The translations under genes were made by a program, and so were the position numbers. A stretch of 64,000 nucleotides of DNA from Roseicella aerolata (GTDB taxonomy: Bacteria; Pseudomonadota; Alphaproteobacteria; Acetobacterales; Acetobacteraceae). The notes below the pieces were generated by a model. That model was not told the origin of the DNA. It saw only the letters and a program-made list of their open reading frames with translations, and made no database searches. Of this stretch, positions 16,499-25,644 are shown one piece after another. Numbering within the stretch: the first letter of the stretch is position 1; every line of letters begins with the position of its first letter. Location: the NCBI RefSeq assembly GCF_020523605.1, contig NZ_JAJAQI010000009.1:1-64000 (forward strand). The letters run 5' to 3'.

Positions 16499-17674
16499 AT
16501 GCTGCCCGATCCCCGCCTCCGGCCCGTCCTCATCGGCTCGGACATCTATCGTCGCTCGACCTACGGCCCGAAGCATCCGCTGGCCATCCCGCGCGTCTCC
16601 ACCACGCTCGACCTGATCGAAGCCATGGGCTGGCTGCCGGAAGGCGGCTGGGTGCCGGCACCTATGGCAACGCCGGAGCAACTCGCCCGCTTCCATCACG
16701 CGGACTACATCGCGGCCCTGATGCGGGCGGAGGCGACGCAGCAGGCGGACCCCGAGGACAAGGCGCGCTTCCATATCGGCGCGCATGGCAACCCGGTCTA
16801 CCGGGAGGTCTTCTCCCGCCCCGCGACCTCGGCCGGGGGCTGCATGCTGGCGGCACGGCTGACCGAAGCGGGCGGCGTGGTGCATTGCCCGGGCGGCGGC
16901 ACGCATCATGGCCGGCCGGACCGGGCCAGCGGCTTCTGCTACCTGAACGACCCGGTGCTCGGGCTGCTCGCCTGGCTGGACCAGGGCCTCGACAACATCC
17001 TCTACATCGACATCGACGCGCATCACGGCGATGGCGTCGAGGACGCCTTCCATGACGACCCGCGCGTCTTCACCCTCTCGGTGCATGAGTGCGAGCGCTG
17101 GCCCTTCACCGGCAAGGCGACCGATCGCGCCGGTGGCCATGCCCGCAACCTGCCGGTGCCGGCGGGCTTCAACGACAGCGAGATGCTCTGGCTGCTGCAT
17201 CAGGCGATTCTGCCGATCGTGCGGCACCTGCGGCCGCAGGCCATCATGCTGCAATGCGGGGCGGATGCGCTGGAGGAGGATCCGCTCTCGCGCCTCGGCC
17301 TGTCCAACAACGCCCATTGGGGCGTGGTGCGGGCACTGATGGGGGAGGCGCCGCGGCTGATCGTGCTGGGCGGCGGCGGCTACAATCCCTGGTCGGTCGG
17401 GCGCTGCTGGGCGGGCATCTGGGCCGTGCTCAACGGCCATGAGGTGCCGGAGCGCGTGACGCCCGAGGCGGAGCGGGTGCTGCGCGGGCTGACTTGGCAC
17501 CGCGCGGCCGGGCGCAACCCGCCGGAGCACTGGTTCACCACGCTGCGCGACGCGCCGCGGCCGGGCGTGGTGCGGGCCGAGGTGCAGCGCGTCGCGGCGG
17601 CGGCGATGCAGGACCTGCCCCTGCCGCCGGCGCAGGCGGCAGGCAGGTTGCAGCGGATCGCCGCGCAGGGCTGA
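16499..17674 (+). CDS. Histone deacetylase family protein (AcuC/HDAC-like)
   Basis: A zinc-dependent deacetylase-fold protein of 391 residues. Landmarks are HHADYIAAL near 66-74, CPGGGTHHGRPDRASGFCYLND near 130-152 with the tandem active-site His pair, and the zinc site DIDAHHGDGVED near 176-187, followed by the aromatic/GGGGYNPW loop near 300. Bacterial members act on acetyl-lysine (AcuC on acetyl-CoA synthetase) or on acetylpolyamines; the substrate is not revealed by context. It is divergent from the histidine kinase across an AT-rich 120 bp region (16400-16450) that probably carries both promoters. Confidence 0.92.
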   Translation: MLPDPRLRPVLIGSDIYRRSTYGPKHPLAIPRVSTTLDLIEAMGWLPEGGWVPAPMATPEQLARFHHADYIAALMRAEATQQADPEDKARFHIGAHGNPVYREVFSRPATSAGGCMLAARLTEAGGVVHCPGGGTHHGRPDRASGFCYLNDPVLGLLAWLDQGLDNILYIDIDAHHGDGVEDAFHDDPRVFTLSVHECERWPFTGKATDRAGGHARNLPVPAGFNDSEMLWLLHQAILPIVRHLRPQAIMLQCGADALEEDPLSRLGLSNNAHWGVVRALMGEAPRLIVLGGGGYNPWSVGRCWAGIWAVLNGHEVPERVTPEAERVLRGLTWHRAAGRNPPEHWFTTLRDAPRPGVVRAEVQRVAAAAMQDLPLPPAQAAGRLQRIAAQG

Positions 17675-17719
17675 AGATCGCTCCCTTGCCGCGAGCGGCC
17701 CCTTGCAACGGGTTGATTG

Positions 17720-17834
17720 TAGAGCCGATTCATGCTGCCGGGCGTTCACGCCCGTCCGCGATCCGCTGTAGCTCCTTGTTTTCCGAGCAGATTCACGCCT
17801 CCGGTCGTTCACGGCCTCCGGCGATCTGCTTTAG
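17720..17834 (-). repeat. Dispersed palindromic repeat, copy B (two module-1 units)
   Basis: Reading on the minus strand, the first unit at 17834-17789 has the same GAGCAGAT-type stem and CCGTGAACGACC core as copy A, and the spacer GGAAAACAAGGAGC is identical. Instead of copy A's long palindrome, a second module-1 unit follows, of the GGGCGTGAACGCCC subtype seen in copy D. It sits between the HDAC-like gene and the convergent hydrolase. Confidence 0.85.
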
Positions 17835-18724
17835 CCCGGCGGCAGATCAAGGATGCACCGGGCGAATTCCGCCGGCGCCTCCTGCGGGACATTGTGCCCG
17901 ACCAGGGGGATCACGCGGCGCTGGTAGAAACCCGTGAAGAATCGCGCATGGCCGGCCGAGCCCTCGACCGGCCCGACGCCATCGCCCGCGCCATGCGGCG
18001 CGATGGTCGGCACCGTGATGCGCGGCTGCCGGGCGAGCGCTTCCTCGATCCCCTCCAGCGCCGGATCGCCCGGGGCATAGGCATAGCGGTGGCGATAGGA
18101 CTGGATCACGACATCCACGAAATCCGGGTTGTCGAAGGCCGTGGCGCTGGCGGCGAAGGTCGCGTCGTCGAAATCCCAGTTGGGGGACCACAACCTCCAG
18201 AGCAGCTTCGCGATCCCGGCGCGGTTGGCGGCCAGCCCGGCTCGGCCGCGCTCGGTGTGGAAGTAGTACTGGTACCAGAAGCGATGCTCCTGTTCCGGTG
18301 CCGCCGGCGTCACCGAGGCCGCGATGTCCTGGATGTTGTAGCCCGTGCAGGTGACGAGGCCGGCGCAGCGCTCCGGCCAGAGCGCGGCGACCACGCAGGC
18401 GGCGCGCCCGCCCCAGTCATAGCCCGCCAGCACCGCGCGCGGGACGGAGAGCGCATCCAGCAGGTCCAGCAGGTCTTTCCCCAGCGCCGCCTGCTGGCCG
18501 GAGCGGGGCGTGTCGGCCGAGAGGAAGCGCGTCGGGCCATAGCCGCGCAGATAGGGGAGGATCACCCGCCGCCCGGCCGCGACCAGCGGCGGTGCCACCT
18601 CATCATAGCCGCGCGGCGCATAGGGGAAGCCGTGCAGCAGCACGACCGGCGGGCCATCGGGCGGCCCATGCTCCTCATAGGCGATCTCGAGGGTCGGGGT
18701 GCGGGCGGTGCGGAGCTCGGCCAT
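17831..18724 (-). CDS. Alpha/beta hydrolase with Asp nucleophile (epoxide hydrolase-like)
   Basis: A 297-residue alpha/beta hydrolase. The oxyanion motif HGFP is at 31-34. The nucleophile elbow reads AGYDWGGR with Asp103 instead of Ser, the pattern of epoxide hydrolases and haloalkane dehalogenases. The late His sits in LVGHNVPQ near 279. A helical lid region with many aromatic residues (QEHRFWYQYYFHTERGR near 145-160) agrees with an epoxide hydrolase. No signal peptide. Its stop lies inside the edge of repeat copy B. Substrate unknown. Confidence 0.85.
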   Translation of the reverse strand: MAELRTARTPTLEIAYEEHGPPDGPPVVLLHGFPYAPRGYDEVAPPLVAAGRRVILPYLRGYGPTRFLSADTPRSGQQAALGKDLLDLLDALSVPRAVLAGYDWGGRAACVVAALWPERCAGLVTCTGYNIQDIAASVTPAAPEQEHRFWYQYYFHTERGRAGLAANRAGIAKLLWRLWSPNWDFDDATFAASATAFDNPDFVDVVIQSYRHRYAYAPGDPALEGIEEALARQPRITVPTIAPHGAGDGVGPVEGSAGHARFFTGFYQRRVIPLVGHNVPQEAPAEFARCILDLPPG

Positions 18725-18801
18725 GGCGGGGAGGATGGGCGCGGCAGGCGGGGCAGGGAAGGGGCGTTGGCCGGCGCTGCCCCCGATGGCATGGTGGCGA
18801 C

Positions 18802-19272
18802 ATGCTCCGCCGCTCGCTCCTCGCCCTTGCCGGGCTGCTCGCCGCCCGGCCCGCCCCCGCCCAGACCGGCCCGCAGCCGAAACTGCCCGAGGAAAGGCTG
18901 GTCATCGTCACCCGCGATGGCAGGCGCCACGAGTTCCGGGTGGAGATGGCGCTGACGCCGGAGCAGCAGATGGTCGGGCTGATGTTCCGCCCGAGCGTCG
19001 GGCCGGAGGAGGGCATGCTCTTCGACTGGGGCACGCCGCGCGAGTCGGCGATGTGGATGCGCAACACCATCACCTCGCTCGACATGATCTTCATCGCCGC
19101 GGACGGCCGCATCCACCGGATCGCGGAACGGACGGTGCCCCATTCGCTGGCCTCGATCGAGAGCCGCGGCCCGGTGCGGGCGACGCTGGAACTCGCGGCC
19201 GGCACGGCGGAACGGCTGGGCCTGCGGGTGGGTGACCGGGTGCTGCAGCGCATCTTCGGCAACGCGCCCTGA
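18802..19272 (+). CDS. DUF192 domain protein, exported
   Basis: A 156-residue secreted protein. It has a signal peptide (about 1-21, ending PAPAQ), then a DUF192 domain with MALTPEQQMVGLMFR near 49-63, the conserved EEGMLFDWG near 70-78 and MWMRNTITSLDMIFI near 84-98. Function of the family is not established. It lies just before tRNA-Pro and the NDUFS4-like gene, a grouping often kept in alphaproteobacteria. The longer open frame upstream lacks a signal peptide, so the ATG at 18802 is chosen. Confidence 0.88.
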   Translation: MLRRSLLALAGLLAARPAPAQTGPQPKLPEERLVIVTRDGRRHEFRVEMALTPEQQMVGLMFRPSVGPEEGMLFDWGTPRESAMWMRNTITSLDMIFIAADGRIHRIAERTVPHSLASIESRGPVRATLELAAGTAERLGLRVGDRVLQRIFGNAP

Positions 19273-19386
19273 CTGGCCGGGCAGGGCTCTCCCGCAACTG
19301 GTCAGGCGCCGGGACGCTCTCTTGATGCCCCAAAGATGCGTCTGGCCCATTGCCCCGGCGGCCCGGGGCCCATAGGTTGCGCGCGA

Positions 19387-19460
19387 CGGGGCGTGGCGCA
19401 GTCTGGTAGCGCATCTGCTTTGGGAGCAGAGGGTCGCTGGTTCGAATCCAGTCGCCCCGA
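19387..19460 (+). tRNA. tRNA-Pro (anticodon TGG)
   Basis: A complete cloverleaf of 74 nt. The acceptor stem CGGGGCG pairs with CGCCCCG and the discriminator is A. The D arm is GCGCAGTCTGGTAGCGC, the anticodon loop reads TTTGGGA with TGG, and the T arm is CTGGTTCGAATCCAG. The CCA end is not encoded. Confidence 0.97.
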
Positions 19461-19482
19461 TTCGTGTGACCAAGGACCCGTC

Positions 19483-19803
19483 ATGCCCGGCCCAGCCCAG
19501 ACCGCCCGCATCTTCATGCCGCCCCGCAACGCCATGCAGTCCGGCAAGGGGCGCACCCAGGAATGGGTGCTGGAGTTCGAGCCGGGCGAGAAGCAGCGCC
19601 TTGATCCGCTGATGGGCTGGTCCGGCTCCGGCGATACCCGCGGCCAGGTTCGGCTGCGCTTCGCGACCCGGGAGGACGCCGTCGCCTATGCCGAGGCGAA
19701 CGGGCTGCGCTACGAGATCGAGGAGCCGAAGCCGGTCCGGATCAAGGCCAAGGTCTATGCCGATAATTTCCGCTTCGGCCGGACGGACAACTGGACTCAT
19801 TGA
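19483..19803 (+). CDS. NADH dehydrogenase accessory subunit, NDUFS4-like (ETC complex I subunit)
   Basis: A 106-residue protein of the ETC complex I subunit conserved region family, the bacterial counterpart of mitochondrial NDUFS4 (18 kDa). Landmarks are ARIFMPPRNAMQSG near 8-21, WVLEFEPGEKQRLDPLMGW near 27-45, the FATREDAVAYAEANG segment near 60-75, and the C-terminal YADNFRFGRTDNWTH. It acts at the peripheral arm of respiratory complex I. It starts 22 bp after tRNA-Pro. A 7-bp GC hairpin at 19809-19827 follows the stop without a T-tract. Confidence 0.93.
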   Translation: MPGPAQTARIFMPPRNAMQSGKGRTQEWVLEFEPGEKQRLDPLMGWSGSGDTRGQVRLRFATREDAVAYAEANGLRYEIEEPKPVRIKAKVYADNFRFGRTDNWTH

Positions 19804-19913
19804 ATCCCGGCGGCCGCCACGGCCGCCATGCCAGCTGCCCCCGGCGGATGCCCCGCATCGGCCGAGGGCGCCGGCCAATCCTTCCCGCGCCGCCGATGGT
19901 CCTGGCGGCGTTT

Positions 19914-19990
19914 GCGCCCGTAGCTCAGTTGGATAGAGCACGCGCCTTCTAAGCGTGGGGTCGCAGGTTCGAATCCTGCCGGGCGCGCCA
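19914..19990 (+). tRNA. tRNA-Arg (anticodon TCT)
   Basis: A complete 77-nt cloverleaf. The acceptor stem GCGCCCG pairs with CGGGCGC, and the anticodon loop CTTCTAA carries TCT at 19948-19950. The T arm is CAGGTTCGAATCCTG, and the 3' GCCA end is encoded. Confidence 0.97.
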
Positions 19991-20287
19991 TGACCCCCTC
20001 CACGGCCGGAAAGGCCAGGCAGCCACTGTGGTGGCCGAGGCCGGCCGCCGGCGCATCCCTTCCTGTCCCTGGGAGGCCGGAGCTGCGGCAGCGCGCCGCG
20101 CGAGGGCAGCCTTCGGCGAGTCGGCCAGACCGGCGGGCGTGATACCTGGCGCATGACGTCCCGACCTGCGGCCCGCAGAGCGGGCCGAGCGCGCGAAGGC
20201 GCGCCGCGGCCCAGGCCGCGAAGCCCGGGCCCGGAGGGCCGCCGGCGTTTGGGGCAGGGCATGCGTCAGCATGTCACGAGCCAAGTA

Positions 20288-20734
20288 TCAGCCCCGGATC
20301 ACGCTGCGGATCGCGAAGCTCGACTGGATGCGGGCGACGCCCGGCATGCGGGACAGGGCGTCCTTGTGGATCCGCTCATAGTCCGGCGCGTCGCGGGCCT
20401 CGACCCGCAGCAGGTAATCCGACATGCCAGTCATCAGGTAGCACTCCCGCACCTCCGGGCAGCGGCGCACCGCCTCCTCGAAGCGCTTCATGCTCTCATC
20501 GGTCTGCCGCTCCAGCGTGATCTGGATGAAGACCACCACGCCCTCGCGCGGCGCCGCCTCCTCGATGATGGCGGTGTAGCCGCGGATGACGCCGCGGTGC
20601 TCCAGCAGCCTGAGGCGGCGGAGGCAGGCGGAGGGGGAGAGACCCACCGCCTCGGCCAGGGCGGCATTGCTCATTCGCCCGTCGGCGCGGAGGTGGCGGA
20701 GGATGGCCCGGTCGGCCTCGTCCAGAGGGTGCAT
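20288..20734 (-). CDS. Lrp/AsnC family transcriptional regulator
   Basis: A 148-residue feast/famine regulator. The AsnC-type winged helix (about 1-60) reads LDEADRAILRHLRADGRMSNAALAEAVGLSPSACLRRLRLLEHRGVI in order. The C-terminal RAM domain (about 65-148) includes the ligand segment ECYLMTGMSDYLLRVEA. It is divergent from dadA and is most likely its amino acid-responsive activator or repressor, as Lrp-type regulators are for dad genes elsewhere. The ATG at 20734 matches the family N-terminus; an ATG at 20764 would add ten residues. Confidence 0.92.
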   Translation of the reverse strand: MHPLDEADRAILRHLRADGRMSNAALAEAVGLSPSACLRRLRLLEHRGVIRGYTAIIEEAAPREGVVVFIQITLERQTDESMKRFEEAVRRCPEVRECYLMTGMSDYLLRVEARDAPDYERIHKDALSRMPGVARIQSSFAIRSVIRG

Positions 20735-20862
20735 CGAATTTTCTGCGAGGTCTTCGCTGATCATGCGGCGATTCGCGGCAGTTTGGCAGGAAGTTCGACG
20801 AACCGGCGGGAAATTCGCAGCCCCAGCCGCCTAGCCTCGCCCTGAAACGAACGGAGGCGGCG

Positions 20863-22122
20863 ATGCGGGTCCTGGTCCTGGGCAGCGGCGTGGTGGGCGT
20901 GACGAGCGCCTGGTACCTGGCGAAGGCGGGGCACCAGGTGACGGTGCTGGACCGCCAGCCGGCCGCCGGCATGGAGACCAGCTTCGCCAATGCCGGCCAG
21001 GTCTCTCCCGGCTATTCCGCCCCCTGGGCCGGCCCGGGCATCCCGATCAAGGCGCTGAAATGGCTGATGATGCGCCACCGGCCCTTCGTGCTCTGGCCGC
21101 AGCTCGACCACGGGCTCTATTGCTGGCTGGGGCAGATGCTGGCCAACTGCACCGCCGCGGCCTACGGCACCAACAAGTCCCGCATGGTGCGCCTCGCGGA
21201 GTACAGCCGCGACGTGCTGCGCGACCTGCGCGCCGAGACCGGCATCGCCTATGACCAGCGGACCAAGGGCACGCTGCAACTCTTCCGCACCCAGAAGCAG
21301 CTCGACGCCGTCGGCGGCGACACCGAGGTGCTGGACGCCTATCAGGTGCCCTATGAGGTCCTGGACCCGGCGGGCTGCATCGCCGCCGAGCCGGCGCTCG
21401 CCTTCGTGCAGGGCAAGTTCGTCGGCGGCCTGCGCCTGCCGGGCGACGAGACTGGGGACGCCCATGTCTTCACCCAGCGCCTCGCGGAGATGGCGGCGGC
21501 ACGCGGCGTGGTGTTCCGCCATGGCGTCACGGTGAAGGCGCTGGAGAGCGAGGGCGACAGCATCACCGGCGTGGTCACCAACCAGGGGCGCGTCACGGCG
21601 GATGCCTATGTGGTTGCCATGGGCAGCTACTCCCCGGCGCTGCTGCGGCCACTCGGCGTCCATGTCCCGGTCTATCCGGTGAAGGGCTACTCGCTCACGC
21701 TCCCGATCACCGAGGAAGCGGGCGCGCCCGTCTCCACCGTGATGGACGAGACCTACAAGGTCGCCATCACCCGCCTTGGCGACCGCATCCGGGTCGGCGG
21801 CACGGCCGAGCTGGCTGGCTTCTCGCTGCGGCTCCGGAAGCCCCGGCGGGAGACGCTGGCGCATTCCGTCGGCGATCTCTTTCCGCGCGGCGGCGACCTG
21901 ACGCAGGCGAGCTTCTGGACCGGCCTCCGGCCCATGACGCCGGATGGCACGCCGGTGGTGGGACCGACGCGCTACCGCAACCTGCACCTGAACACCGGCC
22001 ATGGCACGCTGGGCTGGACCATGGCCTGCGGCAGCGGCCGGCTGCTGGCGGACCTGCTGACCGGCCGGGCGCCGGAGATCGCGGCGGACGACCTGGCGCT
22101 GTCGCGCTACGCGGTGGCCTGA
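20863..22122 (+). CDS. dadA: D-amino acid dehydrogenase small subunit
   Basis: FAD-dependent oxidative deamination of D-amino acids at the cytoplasmic membrane, feeding electrons to the respiratory chain. It has 419 residues. The dinucleotide-binding [17 protein letters not shown] lies near 7-23, followed by the DadA-typical [22 protein letters not shown] near 44-65. The DAO domain continues to [20 protein letters not shown] near 376-395. GGAGGCGGCG precedes the ATG. It is divergent from the Lrp-type regulator. No alanine racemase (dadX) follows; the next gene is an aldo/keto reductase. Confidence 0.94.
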   Translation: MRVLVLGSGVVGVTSAWYLAKAGHQVTVLDRQPAAGMETSFANAGQVSPGYSAPWAGPGIPIKALKWLMMRHRPFVLWPQLDHGLYCWLGQMLANCTAAAYGTNKSRMVRLAEYSRDVLRDLRAETGIAYDQRTKGTLQLFRTQKQLDAVGGDTEVLDAYQVPYEVLDPAGCIAAEPALAFVQGKFVGGLRLPGDETGDAHVFTQRLAEMAAARGVVFRHGVTVKALESEGDSITGVVTNQGRVTADAYVVAMGSYSPALLRPLGVHVPVYPVKGYSLTLPITEEAGAPVSTVMDETYKVAITRLGDRIRVGGTAELAGFSLRLRKPRRETLAHSVGDLFPRGGDLTQASFWTGLRPMTPDGTPVVGPTRYRNLHLNTGHGTLGWTMACGSGRLLADLLTGRAPEIAADDLALSRYAVA

Positions 22123-22368
22123 TCCGGGCGACCATCACCGGTGACCCCTTCGGCGCGGGCTGCCGCCCGCCGCCAGTGCAGCGCGCTTGCCCGGATGCCG
22201 TCACACAACTGTGGCGCTGATACGACGTGCCGGGTGGCAGCCGGCCGCGCCGCCCTCCCTGAGCGGGCTTGACCACGGCCTTTCCCGTGGTGACACGGGC
22301 TCCGTCGCGGGCGCGGCGATCGGCACCCCCTGCCGATGCGCCGGCCGCCAAGGGAAGGGGATGCGCCC

Positions 22369-23379
22369 ATGGAATACCGCACGCTCGGCCGCAGCGGCCT
22401 GTCGGTCAGCCGGCTCTGCCTCGGCACCATGATGTTCGGCGGCCCGACCGACGCCTCGGCCAGCGCCCGCCTGATCGCCCGCGCCGCCGAGGCCGGGATC
22501 AACTTCCTCGACACCGCCGATGCCTATAACGGTGGCAGGAGCGAGGAGGTGGTCGGCCAAGCCATCGCCGGCAACCGGCATGCCTGGGTACTGGCGACCA
22601 AGATCGCTAACCGTGTGGGGAAGGGGCCGAATGAGGGCGGCCTCTCCCGCACATGGGTGATGCAGGGCACCGAGGCCTGCCTGAAGCGGCTGGGCACCGA
22701 CGTCATCGACATCCTCTACCTGCACAAGGAAGACCACGCGACGCCGCTGGACATCACAGTGCGCGCCATCGGCGACCTGGTGCGGGCCGGCAAGATCCGC
22801 CATTTCGGCGTCTCCAACTACCGCTCCTGGCGGATCGCCGAGATTTGCCGCCTCTGCGACGATCTGGGCATCGACCGGCCGGTGGTCTCGCAGCCCTACT
22901 ACAACGCCTTGAACCGCCAGCCGGAGGTCGAGCAGATCCCGGCCGCCGCGCATTATGGCCTCGGCATCTTCCCCTATTCGCCGCTCGCCCGTGGCGTGCT
23001 GACGGCGAAGTACCGCCCGGGCGAGGCGCCGGAGCCCGGCAGCCGCGCCGCCCGCCAGGACCGCCGCATCCTGGAGACGGAACTGCGCCCGGAATCGCTG
23101 GAGATCGCGCAGCGCATCCGCGACCACGCGGCGGCGAAGGGCGCCTCGCCGGCGCACCTGGCCATCAACTGGGTGCTGAACAACCGCCTCGTCACCGGCT
23201 GCATCCTCGGCCCGCGGACCGAGGCGCATCTGGAGGACTACCTGGCCGCGCTCGCCTACCGCTTCACCGCGGAGGATGAGGCGCTGATCGATGGGCTGGT
23301 CGCGCCCGGCCACCCTTCCACGCCCGGCTACAACGACCCTCAGTACCCGATCGAGGGCCGCATCCCCGCCACCGGCTGA
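22369..23379 (+). CDS. Aldo/keto reductase
   Basis: An NADPH-dependent oxidoreductase of 336 residues with the AKR barrel. The catalytic tetrad is visible as Asp48 and Tyr53 in LDTADAYNGG, Lys78 in ATKIAN and His119 in YLHKED. The C-terminal cofactor segment ILGPRTEAHLEDYL is near 276-289. The ATG at 22369 follows AAGGGAAGGGG; a longer frame upstream lacks family similarity. The same 17-nt leader AAGGGAAGGGGATGCGC precedes the SDR gene at 32180. Substrate unknown. Confidence 0.92.
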   Translation: MEYRTLGRSGLSVSRLCLGTMMFGGPTDASASARLIARAAEAGINFLDTADAYNGGRSEEVVGQAIAGNRHAWVLATKIANRVGKGPNEGGLSRTWVMQGTEACLKRLGTDVIDILYLHKEDHATPLDITVRAIGDLVRAGKIRHFGVSNYRSWRIAEICRLCDDLGIDRPVVSQPYYNALNRQPEVEQIPAAAHYGLGIFPYSPLARGVLTAKYRPGEAPEPGSRAARQDRRILETELRPESLEIAQRIRDHAAAKGASPAHLAINWVLNNRLVTGCILGPRTEAHLEDYLAALAYRFTAEDEALIDGLVAPGHPSTPGYNDPQYPIEGRIPATG

Positions 23380-23391
23380 CGGCGCCGGCGG

Positions 23392-24762
23392 TCAGGGTCT
23401 GGCGGGCTTCAGCTCGCCCAGGAGGGTCGGGATCAGCTCCGACACCGTCGGGTGGATGTGCACCGTGCGCTGCAGCGCCGTGTAGGGAAGCTTCGCCTGC
23501 ATGACGTCCAGCAGGGCGTGCACCGCCTCGTCGCCATCCGTCCCGAGGATGGCGGCGCCGAGGATGCGCTTGCTTTCGGCATCCACCATTACCTTCATGA
23601 AGCCGGTGGTCTCGCCCTTCTCCACCGCGCGGCTGACGCGCGTCATCGGCCGCGTGCCGACCAGAACCTCGTGCCCGGCCTCGCGCGCCTCCCGCTCCGT
23701 CATCCCCACGCGCCCGAGTGGCGGGTCGGTGAAGAGGGCGTAGCAGGGCAGGCGGTCCGTCACCCGGCGCGCCTCGCCATCCAGCAGGTTGGCCGCCACG
23801 ATCTCGTAATCGTTGTAGGCCGTATGGGTGAAGGCACCGCGGCCATTGCATTCGCCCAGGGCCCAGATGCCCGGGACGCTGGTCTGCAATTCGTCGTCCA
23901 CGGTGATGAAGCCGCGCGCGTCGCGGGCGATGCCGGCTGCCTCCAGCCCGAGCGAGTCGGTGTTCGGCCGGCGGCCCGTCGCCAGCAGCAGGTGGGAGGC
24001 GTGGATTTTCGGGGCGCCCTCCAGCCGCAGCGCGACACCCTCCGGCGCTGGCGCGACCGAGAGGCCCTTGGCGCCGAGGTGGAAGGCGATTCCCTCCGCC
24101 TCCAGCATGTCGCGGATGGTGGCCGAGACCTCCTCATCCTCGCGCGGGATCAGCCTTGGTGCCACCTCCAGCACGGTGACCTCGGCACCGAGCCGGCGGA
24201 AGACCTGGGCGAATTCCAGCCCGATATAGCTGCCGCCGAGGATGGCCAGGTGCCGCGGCATGGTCTCGAGCTGCAGCAGCGTGGTGTTGGTCAGCCAGGG
24301 CACCGTCTCCAGCCCCGGGATGGGCGGCGCCGCGGCGCGACCGCCAACATCGAGGAATATCCAGGGCGCCCGGAGCGGCTGGCCGTTCACCTCCATCGCA
24401 TGCGGGCCGGTGAAGCGGGCATGGCCGCGGAGGAAGGTGATGTTCTCCGCCTCCTCCAGCGCCCTGGTCAGCCCGTCGCGGGAACGGGCGACCACCGCAT
24501 CCATCCGTGCCTTCACCCGCGGCCAGTCGATGCCGACCGGCCCCGGCAGTTCAATGCCGTATTCCGCTGCCCGGCGTGCGAGCTGGGCCAGGCGCGCGCT
24601 GGCGACCAGGGTCTTGGTCGGCGTGCAGCCGGTGTTCACGCAGGTGCCGCCGACCGCGCTGCGCTCCGCCAGCGCCACGCGCCGCCCTGTCGCGGCGAGG
24701 CGGAAGGCGAGGGAGGGCCCGGCCTGGCCGGCCCCGATCACGATCGCGTCGAAATTCGCCAT
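23392..24762 (-). CDS. FAD-containing pyridine nucleotide-disulfide oxidoreductase (mercuric reductase-like)
   Basis: A class I flavin disulfide reductase of 456 residues. The FAD-binding GAGQAG is at 10-15 and the redox-active CVNTGC at 41-46. The NAD(P) motif ILGGSYIGLEFAQVFRRLGAEVTVLE is near 175-200, followed by the second FAD segment GIWALGECNG near 292-301 and the active-site HPTVSE near 439-444. It lacks the N-terminal HMA domain and C-terminal Cys pair of true MerA and has no mer genes nearby. So it is better called a MerA/Lpd-like reductase of unknown substrate. GGTAGGAGGCGG precedes the ATG. Confidence 0.9.
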   Translation of the reverse strand: MANFDAIVIGAGQAGPSLAFRLAATGRRVALAERSAVGGTCVNTGCTPTKTLVASARLAQLARRAAEYGIELPGPVGIDWPRVKARMDAVVARSRDGLTRALEEAENITFLRGHARFTGPHAMEVNGQPLRAPWIFLDVGGRAAAPPIPGLETVPWLTNTTLLQLETMPRHLAILGGSYIGLEFAQVFRRLGAEVTVLEVAPRLIPREDEEVSATIRDMLEAEGIAFHLGAKGLSVAPAPEGVALRLEGAPKIHASHLLLATGRRPNTDSLGLEAAGIARDARGFITVDDELQTSVPGIWALGECNGRGAFTHTAYNDYEIVAANLLDGEARRVTDRLPCYALFTDPPLGRVGMTEREAREAGHEVLVGTRPMTRVSRAVEKGETTGFMKVMVDAESKRILGAAILGTDGDEAVHALLDVMQAKLPYTALQRTVHIHPTVSELIPTLLGELKPARP

Positions 24763-24922
24763 CGCCGCCTCCTACCCTGGTCAGGGCCGGGACCTTAGCG
24801 TCCCGGGCGGGGCGCGTTGCACACGCCGGCGTCAGCGCAGGGGCCTGCGACCGGAAAGGCCCGGAGTGCCGCCTCCGCGCGACAACAAAGGGTCTTGAGC
24901 GGTGCAGGCAGCGCCTGGCCGC

Positions 24923-25582
24923 TCAGGGCGCCGAGAGGCCGGCGCAGAGGAAGGGCACGATTTCCGCCACCGCCCGGTCGAAATCACCGCTGTCGCAGGC
25001 GCCGCCGGACATCGCCTCCAGCCGCCCGGTCCGCAGGAGCGTGTAGCGATAGGCCCCCATCATGAAATAGAGCCGCCAGCACAGCGTCTCGTGGCTGATA
25101 TGCGGCAGCACCTTCTGGAACTCGGTCACATAGGCCAGCGTGGTTTCGTCATAGACGGTGCTGAGCACCTCCTTCGAGATGTCGTCCGGCTCGGTGTGCA
25201 GGCGGGCATGCATGCGCATGGTGGCCCGGCCTGCGGGCGTGTTGCCGGCCAGCATGAAGGGCGTGACGAAGCTGCGGACCAGCACCTCGAGCGGGATCGG
25301 GCCTTCGGCATGCGCCGTGCGGGCTTCGGCCAGCGCCTTGCTTCGGGCTTCCGTGACCTGCACCGCGCCGCGCAGATAGGCTGCCTTGAACAGGTCCCGC
25401 TTGGCGCCGAAGTGGTAGTGCAACTGGGCCAGGTTGACCCCCGCCGCCTGGGCGATCGCCCGGGTGGAGGCCGCGGAATAGCCGAGTTCTGAGAACAACT
25501 CCTGCGCCACGTCCAGGATACGGTTGCGCACGCTGGCGACGGGTTCGGTCGCCGCCGGCCTGGTCTTCTCGGTCACCGTCAT
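24923..25582 (-). CDS. TetR/AcrR family transcriptional regulator
   Basis: A 219-residue repressor. The N-terminal HTH (about 15-62) reads VRNRILDVAQELFSELGY, then STRAIAQAAGVNLAQLHYHFGAKRDLF. The C-terminal ligand domain contains an RMHARLHTEP segment typical of TetR members with a CerR-type C-terminus. It is divergent from the enzyme cluster starting at 25725. A near-perfect palindrome over the predicted -10 of that promoter (25674-25691) is the likely operator, so it probably represses the cluster and responds to a pathway substrate. Confidence 0.92.
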   Translation of the reverse strand: MTVTEKTRPAATEPVASVRNRILDVAQELFSELGYSAASTRAIAQAAGVNLAQLHYHFGAKRDLFKAAYLRGAVQVTEARSKALAEARTAHAEGPIPLEVLVRSFVTPFMLAGNTPAGRATMRMHARLHTEPDDISKEVLSTVYDETTLAYVTEFQKVLPHISHETLCWRLYFMMGAYRYTLLRTGRLEAMSGGACDSGDFDRAVAEIVPFLCAGLSAP

Positions 25583-25644
25583 CCTCTATCCGTCCACCCC
25601 GTCCTGGCGCATTCCCGCCCATTCCTATAGCGCGGCAGCCTCTC

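Noticed and set aside
19809-19827. GC hairpin after the NDUFS4-like gene
   Set aside because: Seven-base stem without a T-tract; too common in this GC-rich DNA to call a terminator.
23392-24762. Mercuric reductase (merA)
   Set aside because: The redox CVNTGC is present but the C-terminal Cys pair, HMA domain and any mer genes are missing.
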